DNA of 64,000 nucleotides from Takifugu bimaculatus (lineage: Eukaryota > Chordata > Actinopteri > Tetraodontiformes > Tetraodontidae). Under the pieces are notes generated by a model, which was given only the letters and a program-made list of their open reading frames with translations, did not search any database and was not told the origin of the DNA. Location: contig CP034985.2 of assembly GCA_004026145.2 (NCBI GenBank), positions 13,413,695-13,477,694 of the forward strand. The letters are read 5' to 3'. Each line of letters opens with the position of its first letter. The stretch's first letter is position 1. The position numbers and the translations under genes were made by a program. Shown one piece after another: positions 50,801 to 61,900 of the stretch.

Positions 50801-51978
50801 GAACAATAACTATATCAGCCCCTCCAGGGTTTCACAAGACAATTTGACTGTTGCAACCTCAAATGCCTGAAAGCTGCGGCTCTTACTTATGAGATTCCGT
50901 GTGCTTCGATTACATCCGAAACTCCATCAATCAAATTTGCATCAAATTCTTTATCATCGGCACTGCAGGACTTGGTTCGACTGTTGGCAAAAGCATTTTG
51001 GCACTTCTAAATTGTGAAATGTCACAAGACGCAGGAAACACAGCTGTTGGCGTATTTGTGTTTTTCAGCCCTGCACTTCTAAATGAAAAGGTTATACCAG
51101 CGTGTCTGCCAGATAAAGACTACATTGTTCCCAGTCAAACCGAGTGCTACGTTACTGGATGGGGCGAAACTCAAGGTAAAACCTGACGTATGTAAAATGT
51201 TAGAATGAGAGGTCCGGATTGCTAACTGGGAGGTGTTCTCCAGGTACGGGGGGTAACGGTGTCCTGAAAGAAGCTGGCTTCCCTGTGATTGAGAACAAGA
51301 TCTGTAATCGTCCGGCCTACCTGAATGGCAGAGTGAAAGACCATGAGATGTGTGCTGGCAACATCGAGGGAGGAACTGACAGCTGCCAGGTAAGGAAACA
51401 GGCCACAGTGCAGACGGTAGTAGTTTGCGGAAGATTTTAGAGAAGTCCAACACCTGGGTAGTACTCACATCTTATAAAATGTTCTTCAAACATCAGGGGG
51501 AGGCAAGATCTTTTCAAGAAAACAGCACAATCAGACAGTCCCAATCCTTTGCTTTATTTTATCCATCTCAATGTTGTACAGTTGCTGACAGTTGCCACAG
51601 AATAAGCACGTTAACTGCCTTGTACCCGTGATAATTAAGTAAGAAAAATCCAGCTGTCATTGAAAAAGTAGGAGAAGAGATTACAATTTCCACAACATTG
51701 TAGGGGCTTGAAGCAAGTTTGGAACGCTTGTCTTGCCTAACGATGCTAGAACAAACCTGTGAGCCAGGGTCGGTGTTGTGTGTTATTCCAATCGTGTGAC
51801 TTGTGTGTTTCTACAGGGTGACAGCGGTGGTCCTCTGGTGTGTCACTCAAACAACAGGTTTATCCTGCAGGGTGTGACCTCATGGGGTCTGGGTTGTGCC
51901 AACCCTATGAAACCTGGTGTCTATGCTCGGGTCTCCAAATTTATAGACTGGATAAAAAACACCATGGAACTTAATTGA
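44809..51978 (+). CDS. plg: Plasminogen
   Basis: Plasminogen is the liver-secreted zymogen of the fibrin-degrading protease plasmin. Eighteen coding exons join in phase to 804 aa (human 810): 44809-44857, 45646-45781, 45871-45977, 46130-46244, 46335-46474, 46637-46757, 46846-46964, 47948-48110, 48415-48539, 48626-48785, 49493-49683, 49751-49899, 49970-50063, 50192-50306, 50416-50490, 50567-50707, 51069-51175, 51244-51389, with a final exon at 51817-51978 (nineteen exons in all). Order: signal peptide (about 1-19), PAN domain, kringles 1-5, activation site CFGR/IVGG, trypsin domain with TAAHC (His), DIALLKL (Asp) and GDSGGP (Ser). The lysine-binding Asp-x-Asp pair is present in kringles 1, 2, 4 and 5 (NPDAD, NPDGD, NPDND, NPDGD) but is Asp-Asn-Gln in kringle 3, the kringle that also lacks it in human. 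Oddities are a GC donor after exon 2 and a shifted intron in kringle 5. Confidence 0.97.
45005..45165. repeat. Fish dispersed repeat fragment in plg intron 1
   Basis: It begins CCATCCATCC and contains GGGTCCGGTTGCGGG, AGAGGCCCAGACTTCCCTCT and GAGAGACATAGTCT. These are familiar fragments of an RTE-like LINE-derived teleost repeat. Family naming is from memory. Confidence 0.6.
46987..47841 (-). mobile_element. Internally deleted Tc1-like DNA transposon in plg intron 7
   Basis: The element is flanked by TA on both sides (46985-46986 and 47842-47843). The left end CACTGCTAAAAAAAATAATG and the reverse complement of the right end, CATTGTTGGAAAAAAATTT, are imperfect terminal inverted repeats; both continue to AAGGAACACTTT. 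Internally the minus strand retains transposase-like pieces (for example VVPILQDGTS) broken by stops. At 855 bp it is too short to be autonomous. Confidence 0.85.
48887..49435 (+). mobile_element. Solo LTR in the kringle-4 intron of plg
   Basis: This 549 bp segment starts TGTTAG and ends CTAACA, the inverted ends of an LTR. It is flanked by TTTTT on both sides (48882-48886 and 49436-49440), as from a 5-bp target duplication. An AATAAA lies at 49375-49380, near the 3' end as in an LTR. No internal retroelement genes remain, so it is probably a recombination relic. The duplication is low-complexity, so confidence is moderate. Confidence 0.65.
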
Positions 51979-51980
51979 TC

Positions 51981-51986
51981 AATAAA
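51981..51986 (+). terminator. plg poly(A) signal
   Basis: AATAAA begins three bases after the plg stop codon. A second, AATAAA, is at about 52070. A very short 3' UTR fits the compact gene. Confidence 0.7.
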
Positions 51987-52933
51987 CGATTTTAAAATGT
52001 TTGGATGTTTGTAAGGTTGATTGTATGGTGTGAATAATTGTTTTGCCTGTGCTGGGCAAGATCTACCCTAATAAAAAGGAAATGAATAACCTATTGGAAA
52101 CCCGTTGAGGTACTCTGTTGTACTATGTACAAGTGATCCATGTTTCAGAAGCCAGAGATATAAGGAGGCTAAAGAGTAAAGAAAGAATAAAACGTCAGAT
52201 GCAACTGGATATATTGAATGGATGTTTGCAATTTAAGTGCACAATTCAATATTTTTGAGACAATTTAAAAAATAAAAAGTGAAAAAAAAAAATGGTGCAT
52301 GGAATCATGGAGTTCCATTCTTTTTATTGTCAAATGTTCTGTTTAGTTTAATTAATGACTATAAGTAAAAAGCTATGGGTGAGAATGACAACTAAGCTCA
52401 GCATTAGAATTTCCCAAAGTACAATGATTAATCACCACAACCAACACCAACACCACCAATACCAACACCAATATAACAAATATTTTTAGAAAAAGTATTT
52501 TTACAGCAATTCTTCTAGAAAAGCAGTTTCTGTAAGTCTCCAATTTCAAGGATAGATAACACAGTTGCTAAATTAATTATCCAAGGGTTTACATGCAAAC
52601 GGTTAGTATTACAGATGACATTATTCATGTCGCCTTCTAGCATCAGACATTTCTGCGTTACAGATACAACAGTTTTCAGTGTTACTACTTTTCTTTAATC
52701 CCCTCTGAACACTAAATATTTCCGTGTGTTCCCAGTCAGAAAAGCCGAGTTGAAAACAGGCAATATGTTCCAACAGTCTTGACGGTTTATCCGGACATAT
52801 TTTAGTCACAAAATGACGACGATAACACTGATATTAGATTAACGAATATGATGGGAATTCCACCCAGTTTCGTTCGCCGTAAACGTCAATTAAAGTAAGC
52901 ATCACAAATGCAGATACAAGGATGTTTTCGTTA
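51987..52933. other. plg-transporter intergenic interval
   Basis: The two genes converge here. The sequence is AT-rich and without supported exons. It includes the plg flank and the end of the transporter 3' UTR. Confidence 0.6.
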
Positions 52934-52939
52934 TTTATT
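52934..52939 (-). terminator. Candidate poly(A) signal of the first transporter
   Basis: Plus-strand TTTATT is minus-strand AATAAA, 60 bases beyond the stop codon at 53001-52999. Confidence 0.5.
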
Positions 52940-52998
52940 TTACACTTTTAAACCATGATTAACGCGTTCTTAATAGAAGACATATTCATTGCTGGTTT

Positions 52999-55900
52999 TT
53001 AACATGGTTGGGCATTTAGTGGCGCGATCTGCGCAATCTTCTCTTCTGCCTTCTTTTTCCTGAAAAGAACAATATGAACAGGGGATTCAAAACACCTCCT
53101 GCAACGATCTGATTTCTCTTTAGAAAGAAAATGATGCCTACTTATTTTGTCAGAGAAATACCGTCTAAGCCTGGCAAAAATATATATTACTCAAGTCCTC
53201 AGTTTGTCCAATATTTAACTTACTCTAAATTGTTCATTATTGTAATTTTACCGTAATTCTGTCACAGTCGTGCAAACTGCTAAACCGTAAATTAGTTCAA
53301 CTATATCCTGTTAGCTCTTGCTGAACAAATTCAATATTCAAAGTCTATTTTAAAAAAATCAGGTCAGGGTTCTTTATTCTTCCTACACACCATGTGATTT
53401 TGTTGTCATCTTGTTTAGTGTATTTTATTTGATGGTTTGGGGTTGTTGTTGTTTTTTGCAATCTATTTCATGGGAAGGTTTTGTAGCATTTCTCACCTGT
53501 TTGGAAACTCTATATCGTCAATAGTCTCAGGAAGAGGAACTCCTTTGGTTTCAGGCAGCAACAGAATTAAACCTCCTCCGATGAGGGTGATGCCTCCTGA
53601 ATGGAACAACGGGGAAGGTGAAAATCATTGACAACAAAATATGTAAAGACAGATTTATTACTATGCAGGCCTCATAATGTCTCAGGGAAGAAAAAGGCTG
53701 TCCTTTCTTGCTCTCCTTGATTGGAGGTGGGAACAGCAGGTTCAAATAGGGAATGGATTCTAAATATTTCCCCAGGATTCATCCAGAACTGTCACCAGAT
53801 CGGTGCCGTTTTTCCTCCACGCTGCTTTCATACATCACCGAGGAGACGAACATACCAAAGATGATGAGAGGCAAGTCCTTCCAGACGGCAGCCAGCCTGT
53901 ACAACACGAACGGAGCTACGATGCTTCCAATATCACAAGAGGTCGAGCAAAAGGACACTCCCAAGTTCCTACATGCAAAAATACACAAATTGAGGTTATT
54001 GAGACGTATTTGTAGTGAAACAGTCGCATTCAATATTGCATCTACCCTTTTACCTGACACATGTTGGGAAGAGCTCAGTGTTAACAAAGACCACCATCTC
54101 TACGGCCATGGTGACCGTTAACCGACCAATGCTGCCCACCACTGTCTTAAACCAGTACATATCTGAGGTGCAAGGGTGCATTAGATTAGATTACATTATA
54201 ACTAACGTGTGTTCCTTAAATGACCGGTACAGCTTGAATGTAAAGCGGGGCTCACTCTCAGGGATGAAGGCAGTGATCAAGCAGGCCAATCCAGTTATGA
54301 TGTTGGCGGCGCAAAAGGGAAGTCGTCGCCCCATTCGTTCAACAGTGAAGAGGATGAAGAGGCATGCAGGGAGCTCCATCAGACTTGAGATGAGGAAGTC
54401 AATGTAGAGGTTTCCTCTTGCTATCCCCACCCGCATGATGAGGCCTTGATAGACCACCTCGGTGGTGAGCCTGCAGAGAGGGGAGCATTCAACTACAGCC
54501 ACAAATCAAGACATATTTTTGATCCAATTTATCCAGCATTTATCCAGACGTACCAGATATACATGAGAATGAGGGTGTATTTCCTCATATTTGGGGTTCT
54601 GAAGAGGTCCAGTATGGAAGCAGAGGGGGCATCACCCTCATCATCGTCAGTCGTCAATGCCTAGAATTCGTCAGAGCATTTTAACAACACTGAGCAGAAT
54701 CTATCTTCTGTGAACATATCAGCACGGACAATCAACCTCCAAACATGCAGAGAAACATTAAGATAAGATAACAGTCTGTTCCTGCTCTGATTGGCCAGGG
54801 CTTTGAATGCACAAATCAGTCACGAGGAACGCTTTTCTGAAAAAGTCTAACCCACCATTTTTAAAAACCCCGCAGCAGCAAAGGCGAGGAATATTTCTTT
54901 ATTTTACAAAACAAATATTAACAGTTAAAAGGTGTGGATTAATCAAATGGGCCCAACTGATGGCGTCGACAATAGGAGCATGGCCTCGAGAGAGGGTGGG
55001 AAAGTTTTCTGAATTCAAACGCATTTTAAATTACCTCGTGATGATGACCTGGCTTTAAAACAAACAAGTAATTAAAGTAGTTTAAAAAGTATTTTAGAAG
55101 TAATGCTCCTCTTTCCTTTATGCAGACACTGAGCTAGCTTGTTAGCCACCAGTGCTAACCGTCCTGCTTTAGTTATTGTTAGTTAAAACGTTGTTTTTTT
55201 GTGTTTTATAAACACAAAAAACCTTCTACAGTTTGGATTTTGGACTTTGTAAAGGCTCTGGTCAATGTGTGAAACTGAAGATTTGATTTACCTCAAAGTT
55301 GTTGGAGAATTTTTTCTTGTTCTCCTTCGCTATGGCTTTTGTGATTTCAAGTGCTTTTGGAAATTTCTTCTGAGAAAGGAGCCATCTTGGTGACTCTGGG
55401 ACGAACCTGCGAGGAAAAAGGTTCTTAGAGGAGAAACTCTGAACAATTCCTTGCCATTATTGTTATCAGCTTTCTCACCAATAATATACCAAGAACATGC
55501 CGGTGGGAGCAGTAATTACGACCTGGAGCCAACGCCAGTCTGTGATTAAGTAGGCGAGTAATGGGACGATGAGGAGGGCGAAGCTTAGGAATACTTGGTA
55601 CATTATTCCAACAAACCGTCTGTTCTTCATGCCAACCACCTCTGAGACTGACACAAACACAGATAAAGATGAATGCTACAGACATCACAAACTGCCCATC
55701 GGAGGCTGAATCAAACTTTAAGACACTTCTTTAAGCCATCGACTCTTCAGTTTGCTTCTCAACATGATTAATGTGTTGCTAAAGCTAGCTAGCTAAGAGC
55801 TGAATCATTTGGGGAACTATAGAAATAAGAAGTTAACAAGGAAGTTATCATTACTCAGCACATAGGAGCTCATCCAGCTTCCTTTCATGCTAAAGCCAAG

Positions 55901-56979
55901 GAAGGCTCTGAACAGCAGGATACAGGTGTAGTTTGGAATTACAGCCACTGCAATTCCCATGATAAAATTCATCATGTTGGCTATAACGATGGTGAGCTTC
56001 CTGCCGTACCTGGAAATACAAAACAGAAATACAGTATTTAGTCACATGTGCAGTGCTGCAGAGTTTAAATTGTAAATGATGAGAAGTTCCCAAAAATCCT
56101 CACTTATCAGAAAAGTAGCCAAAAGCCACGCTGCCGAACAGGAAGCCCACACCGAGACTGGACTGGTACATGTCGGCCAACCAAGCATCCGAGCACACCA
56201 GGGTAAACTGAGATGCCAAGCAAAAAGGGGTTACAACCATTTATTCCCTAAAGTGACAACTAATTAACAACTACAAACATCTCTCACCTCGGTGACAAAA
56301 GACTTTCGACCTTCATAATCAAACTCCCAACCCTCCTAATGAAGAAACATATTTGCAGAGTATGACTTAAGAAACAGTAGAGGTGTGAGTTGTGTTACTG
56401 GTTTTTTAACACAAATTCTAATTACATAACTTTAAAAAAGTAACATTGTTCTGTATGCATCAAACAGTAGCAGATGGCTCCATCACAAAGCACACACAAA
56501 CTGTTTAAGCGTGTAAGCGTGGTTGCTGGTGTTAATCAGGGAGTAGACAAATCCGATTTAAAATACAAAAGATTAATTTTAACAAATGGCAAGTGTCAGT
56601 TCTGTGCTGAAATCAAGGTTCCTCTCACTTTACACGCGGTGACCGGGACTCCTGTCAGGTTCAGGGTCTCCGTGCTGCAGCTGAGTGCTGTCGTGTTCCA
56701 ATCCAGATCATATTGCGTGCACATGTTCTCCAGTGGTCCAGATGTGTTGCTGTAAGGCACCGTCAGCCTGCGGGTGTGTTCCAGGCTCCAGTCGCACTCC
56801 TGCCTCTTGGCCGCAACTGCAGAATCCCGGCACCAGTGGTCCGGGGTGTAACCCAGGAACACGATGGATGTCAAAAACCCCGCAATAGACAACGAAGACA
56901 CGCTGAGCAAGAGGAAAATGCGCTTTTGGAAGCGGGCAAAAGGCCCAACTTCTTCTAATATATCATCAAAGGTTGTCAT
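52999..56979 (-). CDS. SLC22 organic cation transporter, slc22a2-like tandem paralogue
   Basis: Facilitative carriers of the SLC22A1/2/3 group move organic cations across plasma membranes. Twelve coding exons join to 548 aa: 56979-56629, 56335-56288, 56207-56104, 56009-55855, 55647-55479, 55406-55292, 54660-54554, 54470-54256, 54162-54054, 53968-53856, 53596-53497, 53059-52999. It begins MTTFDDILEE. The large extracellular loop after helix 1 has three N-glycosylation sites (NTS, NTT, NLT). The MFS loop motif is FGYFSDKYGRK, and ESPRWLLSQ follows helix 6. The helix-11 Asp of cation-type members is kept in CDIGSIVAPF. The C-tail is short and basic. Compared with the neighbouring copy, the first exon is split by an extra 293-base intron between TACK and EGWEF. 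It is the downstream member of a same-strand tandem pair, and its exact orthology to OCT1, 2 or 3 is unresolved. Confidence 0.93.
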
Positions 56980-58943
56980 CCCGACAAATTTCGCCGAAAG
57001 TTTTGAGTTTTCGAGACTGAATGCAGGTGATTCCGTTTAACAAGTTAGTCTGTGAGTTGTTGAGGATCCACTATTACAGGTTCAATCTGTACATTCCCTC
57101 ACGTTCTCTGGCTCCTCCTAACCCCCTCCGCATCCAAAAACACGTCGTCATCCGCTCAAATTGTGGTCCCGCTTCCGGTTGTGGTTCCGAAGGGTTAAGC
57201 AGGTCCGGAGGTGGCTCGCTGGGGGGGCTGCTGTGAGTTGTGCCGATCTCAAGTTCATGACTGACTGACTGTCACTGCTGCTGGACTCCAGCTCCCGTGG
57301 CTCCTGATTCCGGGAAGCGGGCTTGACTTCGGTTCGCTGCTGCGTTCACCAACCGAAGTTCTTCCGACCCAAATTGCTGGACTCTGTGTGACCGAGCGTG
57401 TGCGTGTATGCGTGTGTGACCTGTTGCATGCAAATGATGCTGAGTTTCTTCTGTTTAGTCTGGTCAATTGTCTATGTGTAAATATATATTTGGAAGCGCA
57501 TCTCTTGCCTCTCCTTAATTAAAACGAACTTGTGTCCTTTACATAAGCTGTTTATGTTTTAGGGTCTTGTGGAGGACCCCCCCCCCCCCCCCCCCAATGT
57601 GGCTACACAGTAAAATTTGACCAAGTTGATGTCAAGTTAAAGTCCAACTCTTGATGGGGTTCAAAAAAAGGCAAGCCAAATATTAAATCATATTGTTTGG
57701 AGACAAACAAAAAATTCCTGTTAAGGTTGGGTTTTTACAGGACCCGACAGCAGGCAAGAACGCAGTGATTAAAAAGTCCAAACATAGGTTTTATTTAACC
57801 AACCCAAACTGGCAGGGACGCACTCATTCAATCTTCAAGGGCGCACAGAGAACTCCAGCGCGGAGCCAAAACGGGGGTCGGGTCCTGCAAGTTCACGAAA
57901 TTGCCGCCACGTGCGCCCACCTGCAGCGCCAGCTGCAGCCAATATTTACTCATCCGCGCCCCCTGCAGGAAAAAACAACAAAAAACAGAACACAAGCCGG
58001 AACCCTGGACCCCCGACAATTCCAGCAAGATTATGCAGCTGCAAGCTTTCCATGGAGGTTCATTCTGTAAACGTGTAATGCACTTGACCAGCATATCACA
58101 CACTTGTGACCAGAATCCTCTGTTTCACTGTGTGTGGGGCAGAGGTTTCTATTGCTAGACATTAGTTAAGAGTGGTGGCAACCACACATACCACTGCCTT
58201 ATTTGTGGAAAATTACGTTGAAAATCAACTTTGACATGAATAAAATACATGGTTGCAAACAGTTTCAAAAAGAGGAAAATATGTCGGTTTGTATTCATGC
58301 CATCACTCTCTTCTGTTTTCCACGGATAGGTTCACCTCTCTCTGTGTAATAACTCTTGTCTGATCTTGCCTTCTACCTGGAGCCACGTTAATGGCAGCCT
58401 GTACCAACAGCTCCTGTCCACCTTCGAGCTTTTCTTTACTTTTTCTTCTTTTGAGTATCCATTTACCTGGATTATTGTATATACACATCCTTTTTGCATA
58501 TTCCCAATTTTATTCTATTTTATTTTTATTTTATATTTCTCTGCGTGCTCTTGCTGTTGTTGCGCTGTAAATTTTCCCGTGTGGGACAAATAAAGGACCT
58601 GAATCTGAATCTGTTGTTGCCCATTTGTTTCCTCTTGATATGTTGCCCCGTCTCACCCAGATGCAACTGGATCAGTGTGTTTGTGTGCAGATTTATTCTA
58701 ATAAACTACAGTTGGTAAAAGACAAGTATCTATTACTAAAAAGGAAACTGAGAGCCATCAGTGTTTGAAGTCTTTAGTAATTTCAATTTACAATATTTAC
58801 AAGTATTGATGGTACATCAGCTGGATCAGAACATTCCATTATTTATGTGACTTTTAAAACAACATTTCGAATGGGAAAGCAAAATATAATTCAAATGCAA
58901 CACTGCTGGGAGAGCAAATAAATACTTTGGTCACAGATGGAGT
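56980..58943. other. Interval between the two transporter genes
   Basis: It should contain the promoter of the downstream transporter (near 57000) and the 3' UTR of slc22a2 (near 58690-58943; a TTTATT at 58692-58697 could be its minus-strand poly(A) signal). Also present are a poly-C run at 57577-57595 and a probable dispersed repeat at 57735-58000. No further exon is supported. Confidence 0.55.
57577..57595. repeat. Poly-C run
   Basis: Nineteen consecutive C. This is a place where assembly length may be unreliable. Confidence 0.95.
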
Positions 58944-61900
58944 TCAAACGGTCTCTGGGTCTTTGTTGGTCGTCACCTCATTGTCGGTCAAAGGGGTGGT
59001 CAGCGGTTGTTCCTTCATCACAGAGTTGTACTTATTTCTATAATAAACAATAAAAAAAAACCATGAGTTGATTTCTTAAGGTGATGCACGAGTTCATCCC
59101 CCATAATTAGACAGAGCATAATCGATGGACTTGGGTTCTGTGGATTGTGAATTATTCCCCATAAAATAATCAATACACCCTGCAGGCAGGAAGAAGCAAA
59201 GAAACAATCCAGAGAGGTATTTCTGGGAGGAATTATTGGATCGAAAATAAAAGACGAGAGAAACAGAAAAGAGGAGCGAATGGAGTTGTTTTAAGGTTGA
59301 TACGGGTTATGTACAGGCTGATAAGATTGACTAAATAAAGGCAGTTATTTGGTTGTTTGACTCTGCAATTGTCGCATTTTGGGTTTTAAGAGTTAATTCC
59401 TAGATTTCATTTATCAGGTATCATCTAAAGAAATCGCAGTATCATCAGCGTATTGCCAAATGCTTCCTGGATTTTTACTGCAAGTTCAGACGTAACCAGG
59501 AGAGTCGGAGTTTGTCAAATCAAGCAAAGTGAGTCTCTGTGGGGTGAATTTAGTGTTTGAAACTTGCCTGTTGGGAAACTCAATGTCGTCGATGGTGTCT
59601 GGCAGCGGCAGGCCTCTGGTCTCAGGAAGCATCAGCACTAAACCACCAGCCACGAAAGCCAGAGCGCCTGTGGGGCAGAGCCCAAAATATCGTTACTGTT
59701 GCTAACAAATTAGCTTATTCTCAACTGCTAGACTTGTAGATAAACCCACCAAAAATAATGAGGGGCAGCTCCAGCCAAATGACAGCCAGCCGATAGAGAA
59801 GGAATGGAGATACCATTCCACCAATGTCACACAGAGTTGAACAGACAGACACGCCCAGGTTCCTGTCAACAAGAAAACCTTCTGAATAATCCTGTAGTGG
59901 ACCGTACGAAGTTGGAAGAGCTGCACTGACTCAAGCCGTGCTACAAACTCAAAGCTCAGTAAACTAAATTCAAGGAAATTTGTGATAACGTTTAGTAAAA
60001 TTGACACAATGTTAGGTTCAAACATAGACCTGTTGTGACTGCTTATTATCACTCATGTGCAGAAGCCCTGGGACCTACTTTAATTACTTGTGTCAGAGCA
60101 CCCTATTGTTTGTAACTGATGTTCTATCGCTTCAAGGTAGCGGGGGACAGCCTGACCACCTTGTGACACTCTGTTCCCCATTTTCTTATATGCTCTTTGT
60201 ATATGTCATACTTTGCTTTTATCATGTGATGCTTATGTCTACTGTAATCTTACATGTTTGCGTGCTAGTATGAAATCAAACTTTGTTCAAGGCTCACACC
60301 GCAGACGTGTGGTTAACCTTGCAGCAAGTAAAAACAAGCAGTCGGCGTCTCATTTCTCCGAAGGCAACGGCACTGGGAGAAAATTAACCCCTTTCTCCCT
60401 AACACACAACCACAATTGTCTACCTGATAACAGTTGGGTAGAGCTCAGTGTTAATGAAGACCACCATCTCAAAGGCCATGGTGATCCCCAACCGTCCAAT
60501 GCACGCCACCGTCGTCTTAATCCAGAACATACCTGCGAGCGTAGAATATTAACAATCAGGATGAAATCAAAATACTTCCTCTTAGTTTCAAACCTGATCT
60601 GAAGACTTACTGTCAGGAAGGAAGGCTGTGATGAAACAGGAAGCTCCAGCTACGATGTTGGCGGTGGCGAAGGGAAGGCGCCTACCGATGCGTTCGATGG
60701 TCAACAGGATTAGTAGGGCAGCGGGAAACTCCACCATAGCAGAGATGAGGAAGTCGATGTAGATGTTTCCTCCCAGAATGCCCAGCCTCATGATCAAACC
60801 CTGGTAGACGACAGCACTGGTGAACCTGGGGGAGACCGAGGAAGAGCTGGTTACGTCTCGTCTTTCAGCGGTTACACGGGGATGTGGCCCAATTACAAAC
60901 TCACCAGTTGTAACTGAGAATCAAAGTGTGTTTTCTCATGTTTGGGGTTCGGATGAGGTCCATGAAGGAGGCAGTGGTAGAGTCGCCGGTGTTGTTGTCC
61001 GACAGAGTCTGTGGAAACAAACACACCGTTTAGGTGAACCTGCTTCCTTGGGTCATTCTGGTTGTTGATACTCGAGTCCTTCAGAAGAGTTAGCTTTGTA
61101 GCGCATTGAAATTGTTAACGACTAATCTGTCACGCACAATCTTAAACGTTTGCCACCTACTGGTCTGATTTGCAGTTTTTTTTTGTGAGATATCCCTGAA
61201 ATTCTGGAAAAGTCCAAAAAACAAACACAACGACTGGACATGAACGTGTAGCCTGCCTGCGAAAAATCGGTTACCTCGATGTTCTTTGACAGCGTCATCT
61301 TGTTTTCTTTGGCCATGGCCTCCGTGATCTCCACGGCTTGGGACTTCCTGTTCTGTGACAGGAGCCATCTGGGAGATTCTGGAATGAACCTGCAGATATG
61401 GATCAATCCTGGTGTCACCCTCCTGATGGGACATGTCACCTGACAAGCTTTTCATTTAAAAACACAAATCAGGTGCTCCTCACCAGAAGTAGGACAGGAA
61501 AATAAAGTAGGGAACGGTGATGGCCACCTGTAGCCAGCGCCAGTCTGTGATGTAGTAGGCGAGCAGAGGGAGGATGAGGAGGCCGACGCTGAAGAACATC
61601 TGATAGACGACTCCAACCGTGCGTCTGAACTCCACCCCGACAATCTCTGTGACTGACAGAGTTCCAACATCGTTAAAAACGCTCAGAGAAACAATTGTAA
61701 ATACAGGTTTATGGACTGACTGAGTTCCAACATCGTTAAAAACGCTCAGAGAAACAAGTGTAACCACAGGTTTACTGACTGCCTGAGTTCCAACATCGTT
61801 AAAAACGCTCAGAGAAAAAGGTGTAAACCATAGGTTTACTGACTGACTGAGTTCCAACATCGTTAAAAACAAATATAAACACAGGTTTACACTTGTTTCT

